64,000 bases of DNA from Hyphomicrobiales bacterium (GTDB lineage: Bacteria > Pseudomonadota > Alphaproteobacteria > Rhizobiales > Rhodobiaceae): the NCBI GenBank assembly GCA_002869065.1, contig PKTR01000002.1, positions 930,001 to 994,000 on the forward strand. The letters are read 5' to 3'. Made by a program: the position numbers and the translations under genes. Of the stretch, positions 12,480 to 21,234 are shown one piece after another (within the stretch, counting starts at the first letter, position 1; every line of letters begins with the position of its first letter). The notes beneath the pieces are model-generated. The model was not told the origin of the DNA. It made no database searches and saw only the letters and a list, made by a program, of their open reading frames with translations.

Positions 12480-15284
12480 ATGCAGAAATTCGCCAACCTG
12501 ATCGATAGCGAAGCCTTGCGCGAGGAACTCGCCGCACTCACCGCCGACCATGGCGGCGACGGCTCGTCGACGCAGATCCGCGCCGCCGTGCTGGCGCGTC
12601 TGAAGACCGTGTTCACCGAAAGCCGCGCCAAGGTCGAGACGCTGCTGCAGGAAGAGCGCAAGGGCACGATCTGCGCCGAGCGGCTGTGCTTCATCCAGGA
12701 TGAGCTGATCCGCGTCATCTACGATTTTGCCGTCCGCCACGTCTATCGCATGACCAACCCGTCCTCGGCGGAGCGCATGTCGGTGGTCGCGGTCGGCGGC
12801 TACGGGCGCGGCACGATGGCGCCGTTCTCCGACGTCGATCTGCTGTTCGTGCTGCCCTACAAGCAGACGCCGTGGGGCGAAAGCGTCGTCGAATACATCC
12901 TCTATCTGCTGTGGGATCTGGGGCTGAAGGTCGGCCACGCGACACGCACCGTCGACGAATGCATCCGCCTTGCCCGCTCCGACATGACGATCCGCACCGC
13001 CGTTCTGGAAGCGCGCTATCTTTGGGGCGACAAGGAGCTGTTCGAGGAACTCATCGCCCGCTTCGACAATGACGTGGCCAAGAACACCGGCGCGGAGTTC
13101 ATTTCTGCCAAGCTCGCCGAGCGCGACGACCGGCACAAGCGCCAGGGCCAGTCGCGCTATCTGGTTGAGCCGAACGTCAAGGAAGGCAAGGGCGGCCTGC
13201 GCGATCTCAACACGCTGTTCTGGATCGCGAAATATTACTACCGGGTGCGCACGACCCGCGAACTGCCGAAGAAGGGCGTGTTCTCGCGCAGCGAATATCT
13301 GTTGTTCAAGAAGTGCGAGGAGTTCCTTTGGGCGGTGCGCTGCAATCTGCACTTCGTGACCGGGCGCGCCGAGGAGCGGCTGTCGTTCGGCGTGCAGCGC
13401 GATATCGCCGCCCGGCTCGGCTACACCTCGCATGCGGGCTTGCGCGACGTCGAACGTTTCATGAAGCACTACTTCCTGATGGCCAAGCATGTCGGCGACC
13501 TGACCCGCATCATCTGCGCCAGCCTGGAGGAGGAGCACGTCAAGACGACGCCGCGCCTCAACCGACTGCTCAACACCTTCACCCGGCGGCGGCGCAAGCT
13601 GAAGGACACCACCGATTTCGTCGTCGACAATGACCGGATCACCATCGCCGACGAAGAGGCATTCACCAGCGATCCCGTCAACATCATCCGCATCTTCAAT
13701 ATCGCGGTGCGCCAGAACCTCGCCTTCCATCCGGACGCGCTGAAACTGTTGACGCGATCGCTGAAGCTGATCGACGCCAGGCTGCGCGAGAACGCGGAAG
13801 CCAATCAGCTCTTTCTGGAGATCCTGACGGCGAGGGAAGGCGGCGAGATCGTGCTCCGCCTGATGCACGAGACCGGGGTGCTTGGCCGCTTCGTGCCCGA
13901 TTTCGGCAAGATCGTCGCGATGATGCAGTTCAACATGTATCACCACTACACGGTCTGCGAGCACCTGCTGCATGCCATGGGAGCGCTCGCCGAAATCGAT
14001 CGCGGCGACCGCGCCGACGAACATCCGCTGGCGACCGAGCTGTTCCCGACGATCCAGAACCGCCGTGTGCTCTATCTGGCGATGTTCCTGCACGACATCG
14101 CCAAGGGACGGCCGGAGGACCATTCCGTTGCCGGCAAGAAGATCGCCCGGCGGCTGGCGCCACGGCTCGGCTTTTCGCCGGCCGAAACCGAGACGGTCGC
14201 CTGGCTGGTCGAGCACCATCTGACCATGAGCATGTTCGCGCAGCAGCGCGACCTCGGCGACCGCAAGACGATTGAGGATTTCGCCGCGATCGTGCAAAGC
14301 CCGGAACGGCTGAAGCTGCTTCTGATCCTGACGGTGGCCGACATCCGCGCGGTTGGCCCCGGCGTGTGGAACGGTTGGAAGGGCCAGCTCCTGCGCACGC
14401 TCTACTATGAAACCGAAACGGTGCTCGGCGGCGGCCATTCGACGATCTCGCGCTCGCAGCGAGTGAGCGCGGCGAAGGATGAGCTGGCCGCTGAACTCGC
14501 CAACGCCCAGTGGAGCCAAACCGATATCGAGGCCTACAGGGAGCGGCATTACCCGCCCTACTGGCTCAGGGTCGACCTGCCGCGGCGGATCAAGCACGCC
14601 GCCTTCATCAATACGGCCGACAAGGCGGGCGAGAGCCTCGCCACCGCGATCACGCCGCATGCGTTCGAGGGCGTCACGGAAATCACCGTTCTGGCACCCG
14701 ACCATCCGCGCGTGCTGTCGACCATCGCCGGTGCCTGCACCATAGCCGGAGCCAATATCGTCGACGCGCAGATCTTCACCACCTCGGACGGCCTTGCGCT
14801 CGACTCGATCTTCATACGGCGTGAGTTCGAGGCCGATACCGACGAGGAACGGCGGGGACGGCGCATCGCCGAGATCATCGAGGCCGCCCTTTCGGGCCGC
14901 GAGCCGCTGCCGGAGATCATGGCGCGCAAGCTGAAGGGAAAGAGCCGGACCAAGGCGTTCCAGCTGCCGACCGACATTCTGGTCAACAACACCCTGTCCG
15001 ACCGCTTCACCGTCATCGAGGCAAGCGGGCTCGACCGGCCGGGTCTGCTCTACGATCTGACGCGGGCGATGTCCGACCTTAATCTCGACATCGGTACGGC
15101 GCATATCGCAACCTTCGGCGAGCGCGCGGTCGACGTCTTTTATGTCAGCGACCTCACCGGACAGAAGATCACCAATCCGGCGCGCAAGACGGCGATCCAG
15201 CGGCGGCTGGAAAAGGCGTTTTCGGGAAAAGGCGACGCGGCGGAGAAGAAGTCGTCACCCCGGCCCGCGCCGAGCGCGGCCTGA
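12480..15284 (+). CDS. glnD: [Protein-PII] uridylyltransferase/uridylyl-removing enzyme
   Basis: The nitrogen sensor that uridylylates PII proteins when glutamine is low and deuridylylates them when it is high. Domains in order: nucleotidyltransferase (VAVGGYGRGTMAPFSDVDLL), PII-uridylyltransferase linker, HD hydrolase (HDIAKGRPEDHS then VEHHLTMS), and two C-terminal ACT domains (ITVLAPDHPRVLSTIAGA; VIEASGLDRPGLLYDLTRA) that bind glutamine. 934 residues from the ATG at 12480, which has an AAGG box five bases upstream; an ATG at 12426 is a possible alternative. Its expected target GlnK is encoded at 49.6-49.9 kb. Confidence 0.97.
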   Translation: MQKFANLIDSEALREELAALTADHGGDGSSTQIRAAVLARLKTVFTESRAKVETLLQEERKGTICAERLCFIQDELIRVIYDFAVRHVYRMTNPSSAERMSVVAVGGYGRGTMAPFSDVDLLFVLPYKQTPWGESVVEYILYLLWDLGLKVGHATRTVDECIRLARSDMTIRTAVLEARYLWGDKELFEELIARFDNDVAKNTGAEFISAKLAERDDRHKRQGQSRYLVEPNVKEGKGGLRDLNTLFWIAKYYYRVRTTRELPKKGVFSRSEYLLFKKCEEFLWAVRCNLHFVTGRAEERLSFGVQRDIAARLGYTSHAGLRDVERFMKHYFLMAKHVGDLTRIICASLEEEHVKTTPRLNRLLNTFTRRRRKLKDTTDFVVDNDRITIADEEAFTSDPVNIIRIFNIAVRQNLAFHPDALKLLTRSLKLIDARLRENAEANQLFLEILTAREGGEIVLRLMHETGVLGRFVPDFGKIVAMMQFNMYHHYTVCEHLLHAMGALAEIDRGDRADEHPLATELFPTIQNRRVLYLAMFLHDIAKGRPEDHSVAGKKIARRLAPRLGFSPAETETVAWLVEHHLTMSMFAQQRDLGDRKTIEDFAAIVQSPERLKLLLILTVADIRAVGPGVWNGWKGQLLRTLYYETETVLGGGHSTISRSQRVSAAKDELAAELANAQWSQTDIEAYRERHYPPYWLRVDLPRRIKHAAFINTADKAGESLATAITPHAFEGVTEITVLAPDHPRVLSTIAGACTIAGANIVDAQIFTTSDGLALDSIFIRREFEADTDEERRGRRIAEIIEAALSGREPLPEIMARKLKGKSRTKAFQLPTDILVNNTLSDRFTVIEASGLDRPGLLYDLTRAMSDLNLDIGTAHIATFGERAVDVFYVSDLTGQKITNPARKTAIQRRLEKAFSGKGDAAEKKSSPRPAPSAA

Positions 15285-15321
15285 TCGCAGAAAGCCGATG
15301 ACGATGGCGATGCGGAGCGTT

Positions 15322-15660
15322 TAGAGCACTTCCATCGAATATTGAACCGTTCTGACGGAGCGATTTTGTGACAAGATCAAGCGGAAGCCCGAAGGGCATA
15401 TCCGGTGATACGTTCGAGGGGTTTCGCGCAGATATTGGCGCAAAATAGCCCGCCCCCGGCAACCGCGACGTTTCGCGGTTGCATCTTTGCCAGTAAACAG
15501 ATCGGATATATCCGATCTGCGGGGGTTTCCGATTGACGGGCGCCCGGCGGCAAACCAGTCTTGCCCGATGCATCTGCATCGCGCAGCGCCTGTTTTACAG
15601 CCGGATCGCACACGTCAATCGAGAAACAGAACTGATCCAATATTCAATGGAAATGCTCTA
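15322..15660. repeat. MITE-like inverted-repeat element upstream of murJ
   Basis: The 339-base block is bounded by TAGAGC...GCTCTA and by imperfect inverted repeats of about 33 bases (15322-15354 against 15628-15660). Inside are a ten-base-pair hairpin (15459-15482), a perfect 22-base palindrome (15498-15519) and further short hairpins, but no reading frame. It lies between glnD and murJ and ends four bases before the murJ ATG. The repeat ends resemble those of the element at 27746-27856. Nature inferred from structure alone. Confidence 0.75.
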
Positions 15661-15664
15661 ACGA

Positions 15665-17233
15665 ATGAACCTGTTGCGGAACTTCGCCACCGTCGGCATC
15701 GCGACCATGACGAGCCGCGTGCTCGGTTTCGTCCGCGACATCCTGATCGCCGCCGTGTTCGGCACCGGGCCGATCGCGGACGCATTCTTCGTCGCGTTCA
15801 AACTGCCGAATCTGTTCCGCCGGCTGTTCGCGGAAGGCGCATTCAACTCCGCTTTTGTGCCGCTGTTCGCGCGCAGCCTCGAAGAAGAGGGTGAAGACGG
15901 CGCCAGACGGTTCGGCGAAGATATCCTTGCCGCCTTCCTTGCCGCGCTGATCGCGTTCACCGCGATTGCCGAGATCGTCATGCCGCTGCTCGTCTACGTG
16001 CTTGCGCCGGGCTTCGTGGAGGATGGCGACAAGTTCGCAACGACAGTCGACTTCTCCCGCGTCACCTTCCCCTATCTGATGCTGGTCTCGCTGGTCGCGT
16101 TCCTGTCGGGCATTCTCAACACGTTCGGACGCTTTGCCGCCGCAGGTTTCGCGCCGGTGCTGCTTAATATCGTGCTGATCGCCTGCCTGACGCTGATCGC
16201 GTTCATGGGCACCGGCCACAGCTACCAGTCGGGCATGATGCTCTCGATCGCGGTTGCCATCGGCGGTGTGGTGCAGCTCGTCGCGCTCGCCATCACGCTG
16301 AAGCGGACCGGGTTCTCGCTTCGCCTGAAGCGGCCGCGGCTGACCGCCAATGTGCGCCGGCTTGTGAGACTCGGCATTCCGGGCGTGATTTCGGGCGGAG
16401 TCACCCAGCTCAACATTATGATCGGCACCATCATCGCGTCGTTTTCGGCGAGCGCCGTGAGCTACCTCTATTACGCCGACCGCATCTACCAGCTGCCGCT
16501 CGGCGTCGTCGGCATCGCGATTGGCGTCGCGCTGCTGCCGGACCTGTCGCGCCAGCTTCGCTCGGGCAATCATGACGGCGTGCACCACACCCAGAACCGG
16601 GCGCTCGAATTCTCGCTGGTGCTGACATTGCCGGCGACCGCCGCACTCATTGTCATCGCCGGGCCGATCGTGCAGGTGTTGTTCGAGCGCGGAGCGTTTA
16701 CCGCCGCCTCGACGACAGCCACCGCGCCGGCGCTTGCGGCCTTTGCCGCCGGCTTGCCGGCCTTCGTTCTCATAAAGGTGTTCTCGCCCGGCTTCTTCGC
16801 GCGCGAGGACACCGCGACGCCGATGTGGTTCGCCGGTGTCGGCATGGTGGTCAATGTGGCGGGCAGCCTGGCGCTGTTCCCGTTCTTCGAACATGTCGGA
16901 ATCGCCATCGCGACGTCCGTCGCCGGCTGGATCAATGCCGGACTGCTTGGCTTCACGCTGTGGCGGCGTGGCGATTTCCGCGCCGACAAGCTGCTCATCA
17001 AGCGGTTGCCGTTGATCGCCGTCGCCAGTGTCATCATGGGCGCGGTGATCTGGGGCGCGGCGGAGCTGCTCGACAACCTGCTCGCCTCGCCGCTTCTTGC
17101 GGTGCGTGCGGCAGCACTCGGCGCCATCGTCGTGCTCGGTGCGGTGGTTTTCTTCGGCGCCTGCCAGGCGACCGGCGCGGTCGATCTGAAGCGCTATCTC
17201 GGCATGCTGAAACGGCGCTCGGCTTCGCGTTAA
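15665..17233 (+). CDS. murJ: Lipid II flippase MurJ
   Basis: A multidrug/oligosaccharidyl-lipid/polysaccharide superfamily transporter that moves lipid II across the inner membrane for peptidoglycan synthesis. The 522-residue protein starts with the hallmark MNLLRNFATVGIATMTSRVLG and VRDILIAAVFGTGPIADAF, then KLPNLFRRLFAEGAF, and has about 14 membrane helices. The ATG is right for the family, yet no good ribosome binding site is visible: the sequence up to four bases before it belongs to the inverted-repeat element. Placed between glnD and trpS. Confidence 0.97.
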   Translation: MNLLRNFATVGIATMTSRVLGFVRDILIAAVFGTGPIADAFFVAFKLPNLFRRLFAEGAFNSAFVPLFARSLEEEGEDGARRFGEDILAAFLAALIAFTAIAEIVMPLLVYVLAPGFVEDGDKFATTVDFSRVTFPYLMLVSLVAFLSGILNTFGRFAAAGFAPVLLNIVLIACLTLIAFMGTGHSYQSGMMLSIAVAIGGVVQLVALAITLKRTGFSLRLKRPRLTANVRRLVRLGIPGVISGGVTQLNIMIGTIIASFSASAVSYLYYADRIYQLPLGVVGIAIGVALLPDLSRQLRSGNHDGVHHTQNRALEFSLVLTLPATAALIVIAGPIVQVLFERGAFTAASTTATAPALAAFAAGLPAFVLIKVFSPGFFAREDTATPMWFAGVGMVVNVAGSLALFPFFEHVGIAIATSVAGWINAGLLGFTLWRRGDFRADKLLIKRLPLIAVASVIMGAVIWGAAELLDNLLASPLLAVRAAALGAIVVLGAVVFFGACQATGAVDLKRYLGMLKRRSASR

Positions 17234-17407
17234 GTCCCGAACCGGCCCGCCGCATCACACTGCGCCCTTGCACTTCGCCGTCCCGTTGGCCATAACGCCC
17301 GCGACCGATTTCCGTAGCACGGTGCGTTTCATGGGAAACGGACAGCGTGCTTTCGATCAAGTTTTCACGTGTTTTCCGCCCGGAAAGCGCACTAGGCGAG
17401 ACCGATC

Positions 17408-18469
17408 ATGACCGCTTTCGAACCTCGGGTTTTCTCTGGCGTCCAGCCGACCGGCAATCTCCACCTCGGCAACTATCTCGGCGCCATCAAGCGCTTCGCC
17501 GAGCTGCAGAACGACTATCCGTGCATCTATTGCGTGGTCGATCTGCACGCCATCACCGTGTGGCAGGACCCGAAGGAGCTGGCGAGCAACATCCGCGAGG
17601 TGACCGCCGCGTTCCTCGCCGCCGGCATCGACCCGACCAAGCACATCGTGTTCAACCAGAGCCAGGTGCCGCAGCACGCCGAGCTTGCCTGGGTGTTCAA
17701 CTGCGTGGCGCGCATGGGCTGGCTGAACCGCATGACGCAGTTCAAGGAAAAGGCCGGCAAGGACAAGGAAAACGCCTCGGTCGGTCTGTTCGCCTATCCG
17801 ACGCTGATGGCGGCCGACATCCTCGTCTATCGCGGCACCCATGTGCCGGTCGGCGACGACCAGAAGCAGCATCTGGAGCTGACCCGCGACATCGCGCAGA
17901 AGTTCAACAATGATTTCGGCGGCCGTATCGCCGAGCTCGGCCTCGGCGCCGGGGATGACAATGGCTATTTCCCGCTGCCCGAGCCGCTGATCACGGGTCC
18001 GGCGACCCGCGTCATGAGCCTGCGCGACGGCACCAAGAAGATGTCGAAGTCGGATCCGTCCGACTACAGCCGCATCACCATGACCGACGACAGCGACATG
18101 ATCGCCAAGAAGATCCGCAAGGCAAAGACCGATCCCGAGCCGCTGCCGAGCGAGGTCAAGGGTCTCGAGGGCCGGGCGGAAGCCGACAATCTGGTCGGTC
18201 TCTATGCTGCTCTTTCGGAAACCAGCAAGGAAGCCGTGCTCGGCGAATTCGGCGGTGCCGCGTTCTCGATCTTCAAGCCGGCGCTTGCCGAACTGGCGAT
18301 CGAAAAGATCGCGCCGGTCGCTGGCGAGATGCGCCGCTATGCGGATGATCCGGGCTATGTCGACCGGGTGCTCGCAGTCGGTGCCGAACAGGCCGGGGAA
18401 ATCGCGGAACAGGTGATGGCCGACGTCGGGTCGATCGTCGGCTTCCTGTCGGGCCGCAAGCGCGGCTAG
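17408..18469 (+). CDS. trpS: Tryptophanyl-tRNA synthetase
   Basis: Class Ic synthetase that charges tRNA-Trp. The 353-residue protein shows the HIGH-type motif in [17 protein letters not shown] near the N-terminus and the KMSKS loop in [11 protein letters not shown] (about residues 213-223). A 174-base gap separates it from murJ. The stop codon is inside a palindrome shared with the convergent diguanylate cyclase gene. Confidence 0.98.
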   Translation: MTAFEPRVFSGVQPTGNLHLGNYLGAIKRFAELQNDYPCIYCVVDLHAITVWQDPKELASNIREVTAAFLAAGIDPTKHIVFNQSQVPQHAELAWVFNCVARMGWLNRMTQFKEKAGKDKENASVGLFAYPTLMAADILVYRGTHVPVGDDQKQHLELTRDIAQKFNNDFGGRIAELGLGAGDDNGYFPLPEPLITGPATRVMSLRDGTKKMSKSDPSDYSRITMTDDSDMIAKKIRKAKTDPEPLPSEVKGLEGRAEADNLVGLYAALSETSKEAVLGEFGGAAFSIFKPALAELAIEKIAPVAGEMRRYADDPGYVDRVLAVGAEQAGEIAEQVMADVGSIVGFLSGRKRG

Positions 18470-18504
18470 AGCGGAAACCGGTTTCGGGACAGCGCTCTAG
18501 CCGC
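18462..18504. repeat. Palindrome carrying both stop codons of convergent genes
   Basis: Twelve-base perfect inverted repeat, GCGGCTAGAGCG at 18462-18473 against 18493-18504, with an inner AAACCGGTTT palindrome. The TAG on each strand is the stop codon of trpS (plus) and of the diguanylate cyclase (minus). There is no clear T-run. It could act as a bidirectional transcription end or be a member of the TAGAGC/GCTCTA repeat family seen at 15.3 and 27.7 kb. Confidence 0.7.
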
Positions 18505-19906
18505 AGGCGACCTGGTTGCGGCCGGCGGCCTTGGCCTGATAGAGCGCCTTGTCGGCGCCGTTCAGCAGCTCTTCGAAGCTCTGGCCGGACTTCAGTTCGG
18601 CAATGCCGGCGCTGGTCGTCGTCATCACCGTCTGGCCCCCGTGGGTGAGCTTGATCGCCTCGACCTGCTCGCAGATGCGGCGACCAACGGCGATCGCCAC
18701 CGACAGCGACGTTTCGGGCAGGATCAGCAGAAACTCCTCACCGCCCAGCCGGCCGATGAAATCGTGGGTCCGCAGGGCCGACATCATCACCCGGCTGGCA
18801 GCGACGAGGAATTCGTCCCCGGCGGCGTGACTGAAGCGGTCGTTGATTTCCTTGAAGTGATCGAGGTCGCAATAGATCACCGCAAGCGACTGCCCTTCGC
18901 GATTGGCGCGGTCCCATTGCTGCTTGCCGATTTCGAGAATGGCCCGGCGTGACAGGGTGCGTGTCAGCGCATCGCGATTGACCAGCTCGTTGAGCTGCTG
19001 CTCGCGCAGCTTCAGCTCGGTGATATCGACACGGAAACCGACTGTGGAGCCCGACCGGGTCTTGGTCTCATAGACACGCAGCCAGCGCCCGTCGGCGAGC
19101 TGCTGCTGGATCGGTTCGTTCGCTTCGCGGTGGCGATGCAGGCGGTCGGCGATCCACTCTTCCTCGCGGCCGGCGGCTTCCGGGTACTGGCCGCGTTCGA
19201 CGCCGGCGCGGACAATCGATTCAAAGGTCGCGCCGGGAAGGATGGCATCGCCGGTCTTGCGATAGAAATCGCGGTATTTCCTGTTGCAGGTAAACAGCCG
19301 GTCGGTTTCATCGTAAATGACGAAGGCGTCCGGCAAGGCCTCGACGGCGTCGATGAACATCTGCCGGTTACGCTCGATTTCCCGCGTCTTGTTGGCGAGC
19401 CGGATTTCGTCGAGGACGAGGCTTGCGAGGTCCTTCAGGATCTCGAGCTTGACCGGCGACAGCCGGCGCGGCTTGCGGTCGAGAATGCACAGGGAACCGA
19501 TCGGTCCGTCGTCGCCGAGGTCGAGGGTGATGCCGGTGTAAAACCGGATGTGCTCCTGGCCGGCAACGAGGCGGTTTTCCCTGAGAAGCGGATCGCGCGA
19601 TGCGTCATTGATCTGGACGATGCCGGATTTCTGGAACACCTGCTTGCAGAGCGACAGGTCGAGCGGAATCTCGCGGATCTGCAGACCCTGGACGGATTTG
19701 AACCAGACGCGGTCGCGATCGAAGAAGCCGATCAGTGCAATCGGAACATCGAAAATCGCGCAGGCCAGCCGCGTAATGCGGTCGTAACCTTCTTCCGACG
19801 GCGTATCGAGCAAGCCGAGCGACCTGAGGCGCGCCAAACGGCGTTCTTCCTTCGCTTCGAGTGCATTGTCCGACGCCGTGTCGTCCTCGTTCCTCAAACC
19901 CACCAT
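18497..19906 (-). CDS. Diguanylate cyclase with GAF and PAS sensor domains
   Basis: Makes the second messenger c-di-GMP from two GTP. 469 residues in order: GAF domain (about 25-165), PAS domain (about 180-290, containing DAFVIYDETDRLFTCNRKYRDFY), and a GGDEF domain (about 305-465) with an active-site GGEEF. A complete inhibitory site, RTHD, sits five residues before GGEEF, so feedback inhibition by c-di-GMP is expected. No membrane segment, so a cytoplasmic sensor; the signal is unknown. There is no EAL domain. The ATG at 19906 is preferred over a TTG two codons upstream. Confidence 0.93.
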   Translation of the reverse strand: MVGLRNEDDTASDNALEAKEERRLARLRSLGLLDTPSEEGYDRITRLACAIFDVPIALIGFFDRDRVWFKSVQGLQIREIPLDLSLCKQVFQKSGIVQINDASRDPLLRENRLVAGQEHIRFYTGITLDLGDDGPIGSLCILDRKPRRLSPVKLEILKDLASLVLDEIRLANKTREIERNRQMFIDAVEALPDAFVIYDETDRLFTCNRKYRDFYRKTGDAILPGATFESIVRAGVERGQYPEAAGREEEWIADRLHRHREANEPIQQQLADGRWLRVYETKTRSGSTVGFRVDITELKLREQQLNELVNRDALTRTLSRRAILEIGKQQWDRANREGQSLAVIYCDLDHFKEINDRFSHAAGDEFLVAASRVMMSALRTHDFIGRLGGEEFLLILPETSLSVAIAVGRRICEQVEAIKLTHGGQTVMTTTSAGIAELKSGQSFEELLNGADKALYQAKAAGRNQVACG

Positions 19907-20230
19907 CCCCAAAAGTCCGTTCGCGCGAAGCCTGACGCCATGCCCCCGGCGTTCTTCGGGATCCGCTCATTGAACCGCCTGCGCACCCCTACGCGTCGGT
20001 CCAATTAGAAGTCTTGCATAAAAGGCCTGAATCTTCCCTTAAGTTATAGCCCGGTTTCGCGAGCGCGCATTTCGCAGTATTTCTTTTCCGTGGGGAATAC
20101 ACGCTACGAATTTCGCATGTCAACTTGTCAGCTACTTCCTGCTAACACAGCAACAATTCTGTTTTCGTATCAGGACGGCATCGGATGACCGACGGCTGTC
20201 GTCGGATACGCGGGTGTTCCGACCGACCAG
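19907..20230. other. Intergenic region upstream of the cyclase gene
   Basis: About 320 bases between the cyclase start and the HTH regulator stop, both on the minus strand. It is more AT-rich than its surroundings (notably 20030-20165), as expected of a promoter region, but I see no specific operator, RNA gene or open frame worth calling. Confidence 0.4.
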
Positions 20231-20602
20231 TTACCGGCTGTCCCGGACGGCGGCGGCGGTTACTTCGTGGATCAGCCGGCGCAGCGAGTCCTCGTTCAGA
20301 TCGCCGATTTTCCTGGCCAGAAGATTGGCCAGCTCGGTCGCCTGAGGCTGCATGCCTGCGGTGTCGACAACGACGCGCGGATCGGACATCTCGGCAAGCC
20401 GCTGCAGTTCTTCCGCCTCATCCCAGATGACATTGAAGAAGGCGATGATGCGCTGGACCATGAACCAGGTCGGACGTCCGCGCTTGCCGTGCTCGAGCGC
20501 GGAAAGGTAGGCGCTCGTCACATCAAGGGCCGCGGCCATGTCCTTCATCTTGATGCCGCGCTTGCGGCGCAGTTCCCGAACCTTCGCTCCGAACGGCGTC
20601 AT
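20231..20602 (-). CDS. XRE-family helix-turn-helix regulator
   Basis: A 123-residue DNA-binding protein. Residues 5-60 form a Cro/CI-type HTH (VRELRRKRGIKMKDMAAAL, then VTSAYLSALEHGKRG). The rest is a helical tail. The ATG overlaps the smr-family stop codon by four bases (ATGA), so translation is probably coupled to that gene. Target genes are unknown; the tight linkage to mltA and the Smr gene suggests envelope or DNA-related regulation, but that is only context. Confidence 0.88.
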   Translation of the reverse strand: MTPFGAKVRELRRKRGIKMKDMAAALDVTSAYLSALEHGKRGRPTWFMVQRIIAFFNVIWDEAEELQRLAEMSDPRVVVDTAGMQPQATELANLLARKIGDLNEDSLRRLIHEVTAAAVRDSR

Positions 20603-21234
20603 GATTTGCCCCCTCGCCTGCGGCGCAGGCGGACATAATAGGCCCCCGTTCCGCCATGGGCGAAATGGGCTTCCTCGATTGCGGCCACGAGTTCGCGGAA
20701 CTCGCCATGGGACAGCCAATAGGGAACCGAGCGTTTCAGCACGCCGCGTTCGTCGTCCCGCCCGAACCCGCCACCGCTGCGACCCTTGCCGGTGATGACG
20801 AGGACGTGGCGATGTCCCTGCGCCTGGGCTGTCAGCAGGAACCCACGCAAGCGCATATGGGCCTCGCGCTGGGTCATGCCGTGCAGGTCGATACGGGCAT
20901 CGATGCCGATGGTACCGCGAGCGATCCGTCGCCGGCTCTGGCGGTCGATACTCGATACGCTCGGCAATCCGCTCGAACGCGGCCCGATGGGAGCGGCGGG
21001 CTTTGAAAGATTCCCCAGTCGAATGGTTTTCTTCGGTCCCGGTTTGGTCCCGTCCGCAACGCCGTCTTTCGTCGGCTTCTCTGCCTCAGCTTTGGCTTTT
21101 TCTTCGACCTTCGGCTTGAGGGGCTTCAGGCGGTTGTCGGTCAGCGGATCGAGCGTTCGGGTGACGCGGGTCCACAATTCCTTGTCTTCGCTCGAGAGCT
21201 GGCCGCGGCGCGGCTTGCGGTCATCGCGGCGCAT
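20599..21234 (-). CDS. Smr-domain protein
   Basis: 211 residues: a long basic and Lys/Glu-rich N-terminal half, then a C-terminal Smr domain (IDLHGMTQREAHMRLRGF, VITGKGRSGGG, and GAYYVRLRRRR at the end). Smr domains are small nuclease-type domains found in MutS2 and in stand-alone proteins; in alphaproteobacteria this stand-alone form commonly follows mltA. The start at 21234 overlaps mltA by 14 bases. The substrate is not known. Confidence 0.9.
   Translation of the reverse strand: MRRDDRKPRRGQLSSEDKELWTRVTRTLDPLTDNRLKPLKPKVEEKAKAEAEKPTKDGVADGTKPGPKKTIRLGNLSKPAAPIGPRSSGLPSVSSIDRQSRRRIARGTIGIDARIDLHGMTQREAHMRLRGFLLTAQAQGHRHVLVITGKGRSGGGFGRDDERGVLKRSVPYWLSHGEFRELVAAIEEAHFAHGGTGAYYVRLRRRRGGKS

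Noticed and set aside
15487-15894. Open frame through the inverted-repeat element into murJ
   Set aside because: Runs out of frame with murJ and shows no coding character within the element.
17319-17340. GTTTCATGGGAAAC palindrome upstream of trpS as a parS site
   Set aside because: The central CACGTG is missing; only about 12 of 16 consensus positions match.
17362-17377. TTTTCACGTGTTTTCC upstream of trpS as a parS site
   Set aside because: Only one half of the palindrome fits; the right half is TTTT instead of AAAC.
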